DNA of 64,000 nucleotides from Anagrus nilaparvatae (GCA_022575985.1 JAKSXM010000279.1:434001-498000); one strand, 5' to 3'. Shown: positions 22,478 through 37,400, numbered from the stretch's first letter. Program-made: numbers and translations. Notes: a model not told the origin generated them from the letters alone.

Positions 22478-25400
22478 ATGTGGAATAAAAATAATATTGT
22501 GAAATTTTTTATTATATTATTGATTGATTTAAATCATACAATAGCATACAATCAATTTGATACACCACCACATATTGTTGTATTTATGGTTGATGATTTG
22601 GTAAGTATAAAGAAAAATTTCAATTAATTAATTATGTGATAAATAAGAAATTATTTAATTTTATATTTAATCTTTTTATTATTTATCAGTTTTTTAATGA
22701 TTTATTGCTGTTACTTCCGTATTTTAATTTTTATTAATATTTTTATGCAGACAATTAGTGTATATGGGTTGTTTTATGATGATTCAGTTTTTTTGATATT
22801 GAGATTTTGAAATATTTTTTTATGGGAGATAAATTTTTTTATACTAATTCCCAGTTCGTATTTCTCGGTTGTTATATAGCATTTAAAATGTATTTTTTTG
22901 CTATTCATGAAAAAATTGTTTACAACCCTCGACCATAAAAAATAGAGTCTCAAGTCAACGTATTCCCATAGAACTGAGAAAAAAAATTAATAATTCAACT
23001 AATGATTTTTTATTTCTCCACGCATTTTTTGTGCTGAAAAATTTATAATTCTATGAAATACCCCATATTTAAATATGTAAATATAAAATATAAATGGAGA
23101 AAAACTTCTTAAATTAATGCTATCATTAGTTGAGACAATTACAACGGGTAAATCGCCTTGTCTCTACGCCTCCGCATTATATCTTAAAAAAAATAATAAG
23201 AAAAAACAAAAATGATTCATTATATTAATTTTTTTTAAAGATTTAATTTATACATGAGCTTGTCTCGGAAATTTTCTAAACTATATAGAGTTTACTTAAT
23301 TGCGCCCGGTTGGATACTCATTTTACGGTTGAAAATTGATGTAACTTTTAGTAACTCTTTAAAAAACTTGTTGGATGGTTTTCTTATTTTTTCGATGGTC
23401 TTTGTTTACAGTGATATTTGTTATTTTTACAATTTTTGATCGGGCAAAAGTTTGCAATTATCTTTTATAAAATAACAAGTAAGACTTTCCACACCCCTAC
23501 TCATTTCACCCTTGATCCTGTGCCCTAGACATAAATAATAAAAATATATCCAAGAGTCTTAAAGTCAGAGATAGTAAACTTTTTATTATTCAGATATGAG
23601 CAATTATTTTAAAAGTGCTACTTAATTTAAGCCTGGAATCGTAAATTTTTTTTTTGAGGACACATCGATATGACCGGTGTTTTCAGTTAGTTTGAACCTT
23701 TAGAAAACCGAAAAAAATCGTGAACAAGAAATCGGCGATAGGTGCCAAAAAGATTTTTTCACTTTTATGTCGAAAACCGTGTTTTTCGTATCTGAGCTAC
23801 CCTAAATTTTTAAAATAACTTTTTAGGTAAAAAAACTTTTTTAAAATAAATAAGAAAATCTGATTGCCAGGGAAAAACCACTTCAGAAGAAAAAAAAACT
23901 TATCTTTTTACGATGAAATATAGCCAAGTTATCGTCAATTTAAGATTTTGCTCAAATTCGTCTTACAAAAGATTGAAATTTTAGTGAAAAAGGCCTGTTT
24001 CTGAACTTTAAACATACATTACTCGCTTGATTTTCATCGTAAAATAATAATTTTTTTTTTTTAAATCGATGTATTTTTCCCTGGCAATTCATTTGTTTAA
24101 GAAAAAAATCATTTTAATTGAAAAAGTTTTAATTTTTAGGTCAAAAGCCTTTGAAAACTGTAAGAAGAAAAATTTACTTAAGGGTCGTTTTACCTAAATA
24201 TGTCGATATTTTAGCTGATTTTTAAGGTAGGATTGTGAAATAACGGATAGAGATATTTGAATCAATTTTTTTTTATAGTTTACAAATATATTAAAAATTA
24301 AAAAAAAAAATTTTTTTTTGTTTTTTGTGACGTCAGTTTTGCGTGAGAGAGGTGAACTTGCGTCTCTGAAAAAAAAAAATTCAAAACTGTGTACTTGATA
24401 TCTTGACTTAGGATAATCTAAAACGTACGAAAAAAAAATTGGTAAGACTGGAAACCCGTAATTTCGGGATGTCGTCGAGTTTTTTCAAAAAAATTAATTA
24501 CGAACAAAATGGCGGCTACGCAAAGTTAAAATGAAAAAAAAAGCCTATAATTTTCGGGCAAAAGCAGCTGTAAAAATTTTTTCAGAACATAAAAAAAAAA
24601 AAACTCGACGACATCCCGAAATTAGTGCATTTATTATGTTGCTTAGTAAATTTAAAGAAAATCAGTGCAGAAGTTATCGCGCAATCGAGTACAGGGTTTT
24701 ACAGACGTTGTTTCGAGTAAAACGACTTTGAAGTTTTGGAATAATTTTTTCGGTACTTTTAATCATTAAATTATTATTATTTTTTTTTATTGCGTAAAGA
24801 AACTTACAACAAATAAAATTAGACCAAAAAAATAAAAATCGGCCAAATAGTTTTAGAGAAATCTTAATTAGAAGGTGTAAAAACATAGTTTTCTAAATAA
24901 GAATAAATATTTTTTTTTCTTAAAAATTTAACAAAACATTTTTTTTTTTTGTATATTTAAGTAGACTTATAAGTTATCAGTGATTTTTGAGCCATAAAAC
25001 TATCCTTCTGGTTTTCATACTGAATTTGTAGCTGATTTTATCTCTGCTGCTGGGCCGATTTGCTATTTTTTACCATTTTGGCACGGCTAAATTTGGAGTC
25101 ATAAACCATCGCGAATATTAGCACAATTTGCTCATAATTTCTATCAGTGACCAGTTCCGACATGATTTCTAACTATTTAACAGTAGTTAGAAGATATGTA
25201 AAAAAATATTAAAGCCATACCGTTAAATTTTATCAAAAACACGTTTAACGGCGCCGGCAAAACAGGCAAAAAAATATACTTAGAGGGAAGGATTTAAAAA
25301 TAAATTTTTTTTACATATTCTCGAGACATATATAAAGTAATTAATAGAAAAAAAAAAAATTCGGTTATCAAAAAAAAGTTTAGGTAAAACGACCCTTAAC

Positions 25401-28400
25401 ACAGTTTTTGACCTAAAAATTAAAATTTGGTCAATAAAAATGATTTTTTTTCTTAAAGAAATGAATTGCCAGAAAAAAATTAATCGATTTAAAAAAAAAA
25501 TTATTATTTTACGATGAAAATCAAGCGAGTAATGCATGTTTAAAGTTCAGAAACAGGCATTTTTCAATATAGAACTTAATCTTTTTTAAGACAAATTTGA
25601 GTAAAATCTTAAGTTATCGATAACTTGGCTAAATTTCAACGGAAAAAGAAAAGTTTTTTTTTCTTCTAGAGTGGTTTTTCCCTGGCAATCAGATTTTCTT
25701 ATCTATTTTTAAAAAATTTATTTATCTAAAAAGTTATTTTGAAAATTTGGGGTAGCTCAGATACGAAAAACACGGTTTTTGACATAAAAGTAAAAAAATC
25801 TTTTTCTTGTTAGTGTCCAGAAAGTGCGTGTTTTCTGGCCGCTGCGCTATTCGAAAAAACGCATTTTCTCGACACTGAGCAAGAAAAATTATGTTTTGTC
25901 CTTGGCCACAAAAAAAGGATGCCCCAAATCGCAGTTTACCATCCTCGGCTTCGCCTCGGACGCTAATTTACGTGCGATTTGGGCCATTCTTTACTTTTGT
26001 GGCCATGGGTAAAAATATACTATTTGGCACCTATCGCCGATTTCTTGTTCACGATTTTTTTCGGTTTTCTGAAGGTTCAAACTACCTGAAAACACAGGTC
26101 ATATCGATGTGCCCTCAAAAAAAAAATTACGATTCCAGGCTCAAATTAAGTAGCACTTTTAAAATAACTGCTCATATAATCTCTTACATTCACTGCAAAC
26201 AATATTTAAATTTTTACAGTCAATTAAAGTTTTAACTTGACTTCCCTTTTTTCTATGCCAAGTGTATATTCTATTGAATCAACTAAATGAAGTTGAATCA
26301 AAGTATCGTAATTTTTAAAACAAGTTTAATGTTAACTCCAATAAACTGCTTTACCCTTGGAACAAACGATTATATTTAAATCAACCTTACATTAGATTCT
26401 CTGAATTTAACCTTTGTGGGAATTAACTTAACATTAGGGGTTGATACCGCATTTACTGGTCCAAATTGACTGTAGAAATGTAAATAGTGACCCAAATGAC
26501 CCATTAGTTTACATTTACTGATTTTTTATATAAAAACTTTTTATTTTGTATTACGTCCATTTAGTCAAAAAACTGTTTTTATCTAGTTTTTGGACGCTTT
26601 ATAATTCTTATATTAAAAAAATTAAGTGAAGTAAACTGACCCAATCGCCCAGTAGGAGAAAACCTCTTTTTTTAACCCTTTATTTCGAATATGGTTAAAT
26701 CTTACTAGATCTCTATTTAGTCTAGACGCCAGCCATACTAATCTCGCCCAAAAATTAAGAAATTAAATTTTTTTTTCCGAGGATAAAAATAGGTTGTATT
26801 TATGTTTTTCGACCCGCTGAACACGAATCCGGGGTCCGTTTTGCGAATTTCGTGGTCAATTTTTTGTTATTAACAAATTATTGCAAAATTGGCCAATAAT
26901 TTGTTAATAACAAAAAATTGACCACGAAATTCGCAAAATGGACCCCGGATTCGTGTTCAGCGGTCCAAAAAACATAAATACCACCTATTTTTATCCTCGG
27001 AAAAAGAAATTTAATTTTTGGGCGAGATTAGTATGGCTGGCGCCTATATTAATTTTCAGGCGCCCTATTTTCAAAGTTTGACTAATATGATGAATTTCAG
27101 ACATAATAGTATACACTGAAAAAAATTTCGGTTTCAGTAACCAAGATTCTGATTGCGGAAAACTTTTTTTTACGTTTACACTTCATGTTGCAAATGATAA
27201 AACTTATCAACATTTCATCGTGCTTTATGAAATTTACAACAAGTTTAACAAATTTAAAAAAACTGTACACCTAAACTGGATTTTTTATTTTTAGTATAGT
27301 CCCAAATACTTTCGGTTTGAAAAAGATCTCTCGTTTTTTCTTAATATTTTGGGTAAAAATAGAGATATTTTAGTGAAACAAATTTTTTTTGGAAATTTGA
27401 CTATATTTTTACAATTTTAACAAAGGAATATAGTTCAACTTTATTATTTTCTGTTTTATTGCAAAAATAAGTAAAAAAACAAGAATTTTTTTGAAATTTT
27501 TTTTCACTCCGCTGCTTTGGACCTCAAAAAATTGTCGAAAAAATCATTTTTTTCTGACCAAACTTTTACCACGGATAATATGACTCTTTATTTACACGTT
27601 GCTGTTTTAAAAATTTGAAAATATTAATTTGCAAATTTTCTGTGATCTTTGAAAAACGAGACCTCTATCTCAGCAACAAATTGTTCGATTGGCTTCATTT
27701 TTTTTTTAATGGATAGGTCTTGATTTGTATATTACAAATATATAATTAAATTTTCCGAGGAGTAACCCTGATATCAACAAAATAAAAATTGATACCTATT
27801 TTTACTTTTTGCTCTATTGAAGCCAATTATTGGCCAATTTGTGCGATTCAAAGTTCTTTGTGATAAAGTGAATCAATAAATTTACAATATTTATAAAAAT
27901 TGAATACTTTTCTGAAAATTACAATTTCTTTTTTCTATATTTTTACCAGATGTTAACGTCTTAAAAAGCATGATAATGTATATTCAAACTCTGAAACAAT
28001 AGAAATATTTTTTTTCTACCTCATGGAGTTTAAAACAGCAGGAAGGTGTGAAAAGTTTTTTGAGAAAAAATAGATGAATAGATTGCACCTGTGCCTTGAT
28101 TCATTTCGCTATAACTCTAAAACTAGAAATTCGCTACTTTACTCAATTATATATTTGTAATATACAAATCAAGACATATCCATTAAAAAAATAATGAAGC
28201 CAATCGAACAATTTGTTGCTGAGATAGAGGTCTCGTCTTTCAAAGGTCACAAAAAATTTGCAAATTAATATTTTCAAATTTTTAAAACAGCAACGTGCAA
28301 ATAAAGAGTCATATTATCCGTGGTAAAAGTTAGGTCAGAAAAAAATGATTTTTTTCGACACTTTTTTGAGGTCCAAAGCAGCGGAGTGAAAAAAAATTTC

Positions 28401-31400
28401 AAAAAATTCTTGTTTTTTGACTTATTTTTGCAATACAACAGAAACTAATAAAGTTGAACTATATTCCTTTGGTAAAATTGTAAAAGTATAGTCTAATTTT
28501 CAAAAAAAATTTGTTTCATTAAAATATCTCTATTTTTACCCAAAATATTAAGAAAAAACGAGAGATGTTTTTCAAACCGATAGTAGAACCATATAGCTTC
28601 GAAGACACTTTATCTTTTATAGAATAAAAATTCAAATTTGTTTAATATTCAATATTGAAAATTCAACCAAAAAGTATAAAATTCAACCAAAGCAGCTCTA
28701 CCGTGTATCTTATTCGTGTTAATCGATCCAAAAAAACGTAAGCACCAGATAAAATTATTGGAAAATTCGCAAAAACTAGCCTAAAGTTGCCTATTTTGAG
28801 CAACTGGTTCATTTTCCCGTAAAATATATAAAAAAAATCCACCGACTTAAGAAAAAGTGTCTACGAAACAGAAGTCCATGACAGGTTTAATAATTTAAAA
28901 ATTATTTGATAAATTTAATATTGATGTCTTGACATTCAGAGTTATTAAAGAGAAATAAAAATATCTAAGAATAAACGAGCTTTTTTTTTTAAACGATATT
29001 GTCTAACATTGCAAGCATAGTTTCTTAAAAAACTGTCAGTTTTGCTCATATATATATTTTTATGTATAAAATATGAAAAGATTTTTAATAAATACAAAAA
29101 TCCTTAATACAGCTTAATCAATGTTATGCCTAATAAAATATTTTAGCAAAATATTAAAATTTTATAAATAAGGTATAATTTTTTATTCCAACTTTAATTT
29201 TATCAATTATATTCAATTTATAAATTTTTTTTTTGTATATAGAGGAAGTAGAATAAAGTTTGAGATGATGACAGTTTTATATTATAATTTTTGTCTTTAT
29301 AATTCTTGTATGGTATGAATCATAATACTAAGGAAATAATAATTAAATTAAATAATGGAAATTTTTTAATTATAGTAAGAATTTTTATTAAATTGCTTGA
29401 TTTTTAAAAATTCTTGTCAATGTGAATCAGAACAGAATATTTATAATGTTTCTGAATTTTTAATGTCTTTTTTTGTTGGAAGTAATGTCAGTTAAATGTT
29501 TTAGGACAAAAGTAGTAATTAGTAAAAAGGTCTAGGTCAAAAAATTAGAACTTTTTACGATACACTACACACTAAATAATATTTTTTTTCATCTCCAAGG
29601 CTAAAATTTTAGCTTATAAATGTTCTACTTCAAAGTACAGTTAATTTTTAAAAATGTCGAATGTGTTTTATTATAATAATTGCGATGAACGCATTTTACA
29701 GTAATCGAATTTTTAATTTTCACACTGTGAAAAAAGTGCCTTCAATTTGACTATCAGGATATCAATATACCCATCGTAAAAAAGAACAGAAAATTATTAT
29801 CCAATTATAATACTGGAATTATACGTGTTCCCAAAAAGTGAGCTTTTTATTTTTTATGCGGACAGTCATGAATTATTTAAATCAAAAAAATTTTAGCGTA
29901 AATTGAATAATTTCTTTATTGGATGATTTTTAATGCGAGAAAAATGAATTAAAAATTATAAAAACATATTTTTTCATAAAAATTGGACATTAAAAATATG
30001 ATCCTTATAGGTATTAACTTTAATTAAGTAAAACAATAATTTAAAAACAACATATTTAACTACTTTACACTGGTTTCTAAATTGTTTTAAATTTTTAAAA
30101 CTTTCTTAAAATATTATGTTTATAAGTTAAATTTTATTAAATTTGACGGTGTTTTTATTTAATTTACTTACTCCTGGAATTAAAATTAGACCCTTATAAT
30201 ATTTCCATATAAAAATTGACTATCAAAAATAAGAGAGATGTAATAGCTTTTTTCGCGAACTCTCTAAATTACCTAATTTACAAAGTTTAAAAACTTTATA
30301 CCCCGTTTTTAGTTGGTCCCAGCTTTTTATATATTTCCAACCAAAAACTTATAATATGCAATGAATTTTATTACCAGATATTATATAGCAGAGGTGTTTG
30401 ATTATACCTAAATTTTCGGGTACTCGACTTCGGTATTTTTTTCGGAACGGGCTTTGGGTGAACGCGAATTATTTTAGAGATCTATAGGTACGGTAACTTT
30501 AAAATCTTATGCATATTTTATTTACGCTTAAAAAAGAGGAGAAGTAACAAAAACATAACATACATTTTTAACATACATTATTAGCAAAATAACCGAAAAA
30601 TTATTTTAAAAAATTTGATAGAATCGTAAAGCCAGGAGGATTTCCGATTCAGTACTGTTAGCATAGCCGTGGGAGAAATGTTTGTAAAGTTAAAATATTA
30701 AAAATTTTATGTTTCTAGGGCTGGAACGACGTTGGTTTTCATGGCTCAAATCAAATACCAACCCCAAATATCGACGCTTTAGCATACAACGGAATAATCT
30801 TAAATCGACATTACGTATTACCATCATGCACACCAACAAGAGCAGCATTTTTCTCTGGAATATATCCTATAAGGATAGGTATTAAAGCTTAATTTACATA
30901 ATATTATATATATAATTGAAAAACAAAGATTTTAATCCCTCCCGCGTAGTTTTAGATTATCTGACACAAATATGGGCCAAACAATTTGCCATATATGGGA
31001 TATTGTATTTCCCATATATGAGAAAATGTATTTCCCAAATATCGCCAATGATTATTGGCCATATATGGACAGAATTTTTTAAACTTGATTTTTAAAATCT
31101 TTTAATTTTTATAATATTTATAAGTATTTTAATATTTTAATGAAGTACAATGAAATAAAAAATTTTCTGTTTTAAAAAAACGTATTTATTTGATCAGCTT
31201 ATTATTTTTTTACAATACAAAAAGTTAACACTTTAATAAAAAGTAAAAAATACTAACATAAATTATGCTCTAAATTTTAAGTAAAAAAATACTAAATTTT
31301 CTTTTTGACTGTCAGAATATTCAAACATCAGATTGGATTGCCTCTTGACCAATGGAACCTGTAACATAAATAAGTGCAATTTTTTCGTTACTTTACTTTT

Positions 31401-34400
31401 AAAAAATCAAAATTAACGACAATTATAAATTTTAAATATTAATTGCTCTGGAAATTAACAATCGAAAGTACCCAAACGAAGACTTATTTTTAAAAATTCT
31501 TAAAATACCTCAATAAAATTTGAATAATCAATAATCAATCAATAATCTTTGAATTAAAAAAATCTTAGAATATTTAGAATTCAATTTTATCAAAGAAATT
31601 TTATTAAAGATTTCATTTTTAACCAACTAAAATCTTTACTAGTTAAGCTGCTGAAATTAATTTCCATAAAAATTTCAGCCAGAAAATTGGTAAAAAAAAA
31701 GATTAAAAATAAAATTTTTCAATCATACCTGAAATTAATTTAGCGACTTCGAGACTTTGATTAATATGGATCTAAATTTATCATGCCTGGATCTAGAGCC
31801 TGGATTATATTAGAAGCTGATTAGAAGCCAAGATTTATTCCGCGAGGTTATTTTTTCTGGAAAATAAGAATTTTTTTTCTTCAAAAATTTAGGGTTATAA
31901 TAATCATTTGAAAAAAAAAAATAAAAATAAATAACTTTTTATTGTAACTTACATTTATTATTATTTTATTTTGTACAATTTTTCTTTTCGTGTAGCTTTA
32001 TTCTTCTGACCTTCTTTCAATAATTGTTAAATTATTTTTTTTAATAATTAATAACTACCGATATAAACATTAATCGCCTCGAAAAACAACATTATTTGAA
32101 CATGCAGAAGTTGTCAATTTATGATAAATATGAATCTAGAATTCTACAAATTTGGGGTTAAATATGTTATATTTAGTTTTTACTAAGAAAATTTTAAGAA
32201 AAAATGTATTATTATCGTTATTATTGAAAGAAAATCGAGAAAAAAATTAGAAGAATGAAAAGAAAAATTGTACAAAATAAAATAATAATAAATGTAAGTT
32301 ACAATAAAAAGTTATTTATTTTTATTTTTTTTTTTCGAATGATTATTATAACCTTAAATTTTTGAAGAAAAAAAATCCTTATTTTCCAGAAAAAATAACC
32401 TCGCGGAATAAATCTTGGCTTCTAATCAGCTTCTAATATAATCCAGGCTCTAGATCCAGGCATGATAAATTTAGATCCATATTAATCAAAGTCTCGAAGT
32501 CGCTAAATTAATTTCAGGTATGATTGAAAAATTTTATTTTTAATCTTTTTTTTTACCAATTTTCTGGCTGAAATTTTTATGGAAATTAATTTCAGCAGCT
32601 TAACTAGTAAAGATTTTAGTTGGTTAAAAATGAAATCTTTAATAAAATTTCTTTGATAAAATTGAATTCTAAATATTCTAAGATTTTTTTAATTCAAATT
32701 TGAGGTATTTTAAGAATTTTTAAAAATAAGTCTTCGTTTGGGTACTTTCGATTGTTCATTTCCAGAGCAATTAATATTTAAAATTTATAATTGTCGTTAA
32801 TTTTGATTTTTTAAAAGTAAAGTAACGAAAAAATTGCACTTATTTATGTTACAGGTTCCATTGGTCAAGAGGCAATCCAATCTGATGTTTGAATATTCTG
32901 ACAGTCAAAAAGAAAATTTAGTATTTTTTTACTTAAAATTTAGAGCATAATTTATGTTAGTATTTTTTACTTTTTATTAAAGTGTTAACTTTTTGTATTG
33001 TAAAAAAATAATAAGCTGATCAAATAAATACGTTTTTTTAAAACAGAAAATTTTTTATTTCATTGTACTTCATTAAAATATTAAAATACTTATAAATATT
33101 ATAAAAATTAAAAGATTTTAAAAATCAAGTTTAAAAAATTCTGTCCATATATGGCCAATAATCATTGGCGATATTTGGGAAATACATTTTCTCATATATT
33201 GGAAATACAATATCCCATATATGGCAAATTGTTTGGCCCATATTTGTGTCAGATAATCTAAAACTACGCGGGCTCTTGAAAATAATATGGAAATTACAAG
33301 ATTTCTCTATAATTACGAATTCAAGAGAATTTATTAATTAAATCCTTCTAATAGGTATGCAAGGTAAAAGTATAAAAGGTGGTGAAGCACGTGGATTACC
33401 ATTGAACATAAAAATATTACCAGAATATTTAAGAGATTTAGGTTATGTTACTAGAATGATCGGTAAATGGCATATTGGTTATCATACACGAAAACATACA
33501 CCGTTGTATCGTGGTTTTGATTCATTTCTTGGATTTTATAATAGTTACGTTGGCTATTATGATTATAGATTTCAACAAGGGGTAATTATTATTTATAAAA
33601 TTGAAACATAAGTTATATTTATAATTCAGTTTTAAATTACTTAATACACAATAGACAATTTTATAGTAAATTAGATTAATTTTAATAGAATATGAGCGGT
33701 TATGACATGCATCGTAATGATGATCCACATTATGGAATCGAAGGACAATATGTAACTGATCTTTTTACATCTGAGGCATTACGGGTCATTGATCATCATG
33801 ATATTATGAGACCGCTGTATTTACAAATATCGCATCTTGCTCCACATGAACCTATTGAAATACCATATGATATGCATCATAATAATGAAGAATTTAGACA
33901 CATTGAAGATCCTAATAGACGGAAATATGCAAGTTAGTTTTAATATTTATTTTAATATTTTAAATTATTTTTATTTGCTAAAGGGGTAAGCAATGAAGCA
34001 TTCAAGAATTTTTTTTATAATCATATATCAAATATTATATTGAAATATCTTTAAATATATATCTAGAAAATTTGTCCGTTACAGTTGAGTGATGTTTGGC
34101 CCTTTTTTGCCCACGGTGGGCAATAAAATGGGCATAAATGGGAAACAAAAACTAAAAAAACTAAAAAAATGGAAAATTTAATGAATTTTAAGAGAGGTAT
34201 AGTTGAAATGCGATTTTTTATAAAAATGTTTTCCCTTCGAGATATAAGCACAGGAAATTTTAAATTTTTACCAAAAAATTGCATGTATTAAAACAGTTTC
34301 TTGAAAATAACTTCGAAACTACGTATTTCGTGAAAAAATTGTAATAATATAATTTAAATATTATAAAATTACTAATCGATTCGTTTTAAAAAATTTTTTT

Positions 34401-37400
34401 CAGACTAATAGAAACGAAAATATAGCGTATAAAGTTTGAGGCAGCAAAAATTGATTAGTCGAAATTGAGTCTTTTTGTTGGAACATCGCGCAAACTGTTA
34501 ATTGTAAACAAAAAAAACAATTAGACATAATTTCAGTATAATATTATTATAAAAATAAGATTATTTATGCAAAAGTTTGGTGCAAAAAATAAAAGCGTAA
34601 CTGGCAAAAAACCAATGGTTCTTTTTTTGCCGATTTTCTAAAGGGTGGCTAAAGTTTGCAAAGGGGTAGTAGCAAAAAAAAATTCTTTACGGAAAGTTTA
34701 AATAAAAATTCCTTATGACGCTTAAAAAATTGAAAAGCTCTTGGTCACGTAATTTTCGATCAGTGGCTTCGAAAAAGTTCAAAAATGTTCTTTTGAAAAA
34801 AGCCAATTTTCAGTTTTTTGAAAATTGTGGGAAAATAATTGGTGTTACTGCATATATGTGTAATAACTAATTTTTGAAACCTCTTTGAAATAAATATTTT
34901 GACTTTTGTTTTGTTGTTATATGATGATTAGGTCGCAAGGTATGACAGGTAAAAGCTAAAATTTGAATGTTGTTCGTAACATTTCTTACGCAGTTATTCA
35001 ACAAATCTCGGTAAGGGGTAACTCAATCGTTTTAACTTAAAAAATAGTTAAAAAGGCTGTTAAAATTTTATTCAATTAATTGTTTAAGACAATTATAATC
35101 AGAAGAACTTTTAAGTTTTTACCTTCGTCCAACGTTCATTTCACTTTGAATGCACCTGGTCTCGTCCGATCCCAGAAGTTAAGCAAAGTTGAGCGCGGTT
35201 AGTACTTGGATGGGTGACCGCTTGGGAACACCGCGTAACGTTGGTTTTTTTTTTTTTTTAATTTTTCCCTTGTTCTTCATGATTTTTATTTAAACAAGTT
35301 ATTTTATTTATTTAATGAATTGTAGTTATCAAAATTTTTTAAAATACATTTTAAACTAGCCTTTAGAAATAAATATCGTTCTTGTCACCTAAAAAAATAA
35401 GTTCTTCAGCAGTATCATTTGGTAAACTGACTACTCAATGGCACTGACTCAATAAATATTAAAGTATTCGATATGATAGAAACCATTTTTTTTTAATTGA
35501 TAGCTGTAAAAAATGTGTAATTAGTAATTTTAATTAAATAAATTGTTTAAATTATTAATTATAAAAATTATGAAGAACAAATAAAATACCCTGCCAACTA
35601 GCTGGCCCTTAGGTTCCTCAAATGAGCTAAATACTTCAATATGCCACAAATATTACCGATTACAACCATCAATCATACACTCATTTCTATTAACGTTTAA
35701 AAGTTAAAAGAAAATTTATGTATTGAATTTAACTAAATCTATTTTTTTCAAATAAAATCAAACGTAATTCATTGGATAATAATTATTCAAGATAGTACAT
35801 GGAATTAAATAAAGTATTATACCAAAAAAAAAAATATTGCAGTTTAAAAAAACTTTTTTAATTTTGAGAAATAAATTTTGGAAAAATTCGGTATCAGATC
35901 CAAAAAATTACTATAAACGAACTGTCTAAAACTAGTACTCTTATAGAAATAAGTTAGGTACTGCATCCAAAAAGAAAAAAAAATTAGGTGATTTTTGTAT
36001 TTTTTTGTGAAAAAAAATTTAGGAAAAAAATTTTCAAAAAATTAATTATTATAAGATTCGAGATATCGAGTAAAAACCATACTTGTAAGTACTTTCGTGG
36101 AAATAAATGAGGTACTACATCCAAATTAAAAAAAAAAAAAGTACCTAGAGCTTCTTTGGTGAAAAAATTTTTGAAAAAAAAATTAGGTCTTAATTTCATA
36201 ACGGTTGTGAAACATCGCCGGTTGCAATATTTTCAGATATTAGTACTTTCATGGAATTAAATGAGGTATTACAACCAAAAAAAAAAAAATATTGCAGGTT
36301 TTTTAATTTTTTTGTTTTTTTAATTTTGAGAAAAAATTTTTAAAAAAACTCGGTATCAGATCCAAAAAATGACTATAAACAAACTTTCTAAAACTAGTAC
36401 TTTCATAGAAATAAATTAGGTACTACGTCCAAAAAGAAAAAAAAATTGGTGTTTTTTGTATTTTTTCGTGAAAAAAATTTTGGGAAACAAATTTTCAAAA
36501 AATTAAGTATCAGATTCGAGATATCGAGTAAAAATCATACTTTCAAATATAAGTACTTTCGTGGAAATAAATGAGGTATTACATCCAAATTAAAAAAAAA
36601 AAAAAAAGTACCTCGAGCTTTTTTAATAAAAAAATTTTTGAAACAAAAATTAGGTCTTAACTCCATAATGTTTGTGAAATATCACCAATTACATACATAC
36701 ATACACACACACGCACACACATACATACTTTTTTTTAAAACCGGTTTTTTAGCTTCCTGGGGTCTCAAAACGTGCTTATATGCCAAACAATCAAAAATCG
36801 AAATTTGACCTATCACAATGGTTCCTCTTTGAGGAACCAAAATTAAAAAAAAAAAAAAAAAAACCAACGTTATCGCGTTCCCAAGCGGTCACTCATTTAA
36901 GTATACTAACCGCGCTCAATTTGGCTCAATTTTTCGGAAATTGTATTTAATCGTACAAAAAAGTTAAAATAAATGAATAATTTGCCCGTTTTTTTAAGCA
37001 TGTTTTAAAACTAATAATATTACCTATAAGCATGATTAAAGTATGTTAATCAAAAGTCCATTTGAAATTTCTTCAGAATTTCCTTAAATACGTTAATTCT
37101 AATTGTCTAATTTCTTCTGAAATCTCTAATATATTCTAGAATTATCGAAAAAAAATGTTAAAAAGACTGATAAAATTTTAATTAATTAATTGTTTAAGGC
37201 AATTAGAACGAGTAAAACTTTTAAATATTTAATTTCGTCCAACGTTCATTTCACTTTGAATGCACCTAAAAATTAAAAAAAATTTATAGCTTGTAGTCAT
37301 AGATACACAAGTCCTTGATAAAAATCGGCTACAGAGCGTAAGGATCAGTAAACTCGAGATATGTGCATTAAGAAAATGATCTATATTAACCATCGCGATT

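Noticed and set aside
25824..26235. Two overlapping frames of 62 and 114 codons
   Set aside because: They fall in the nested dispersed repeat and the foldback arm and match no family; chance frames.
36682..36867. Minus-strand 61-codon frame with repeated Cys/Val/Met
   Set aside because: It is a translation of the CA/TACA microsatellite next to the satellite array.
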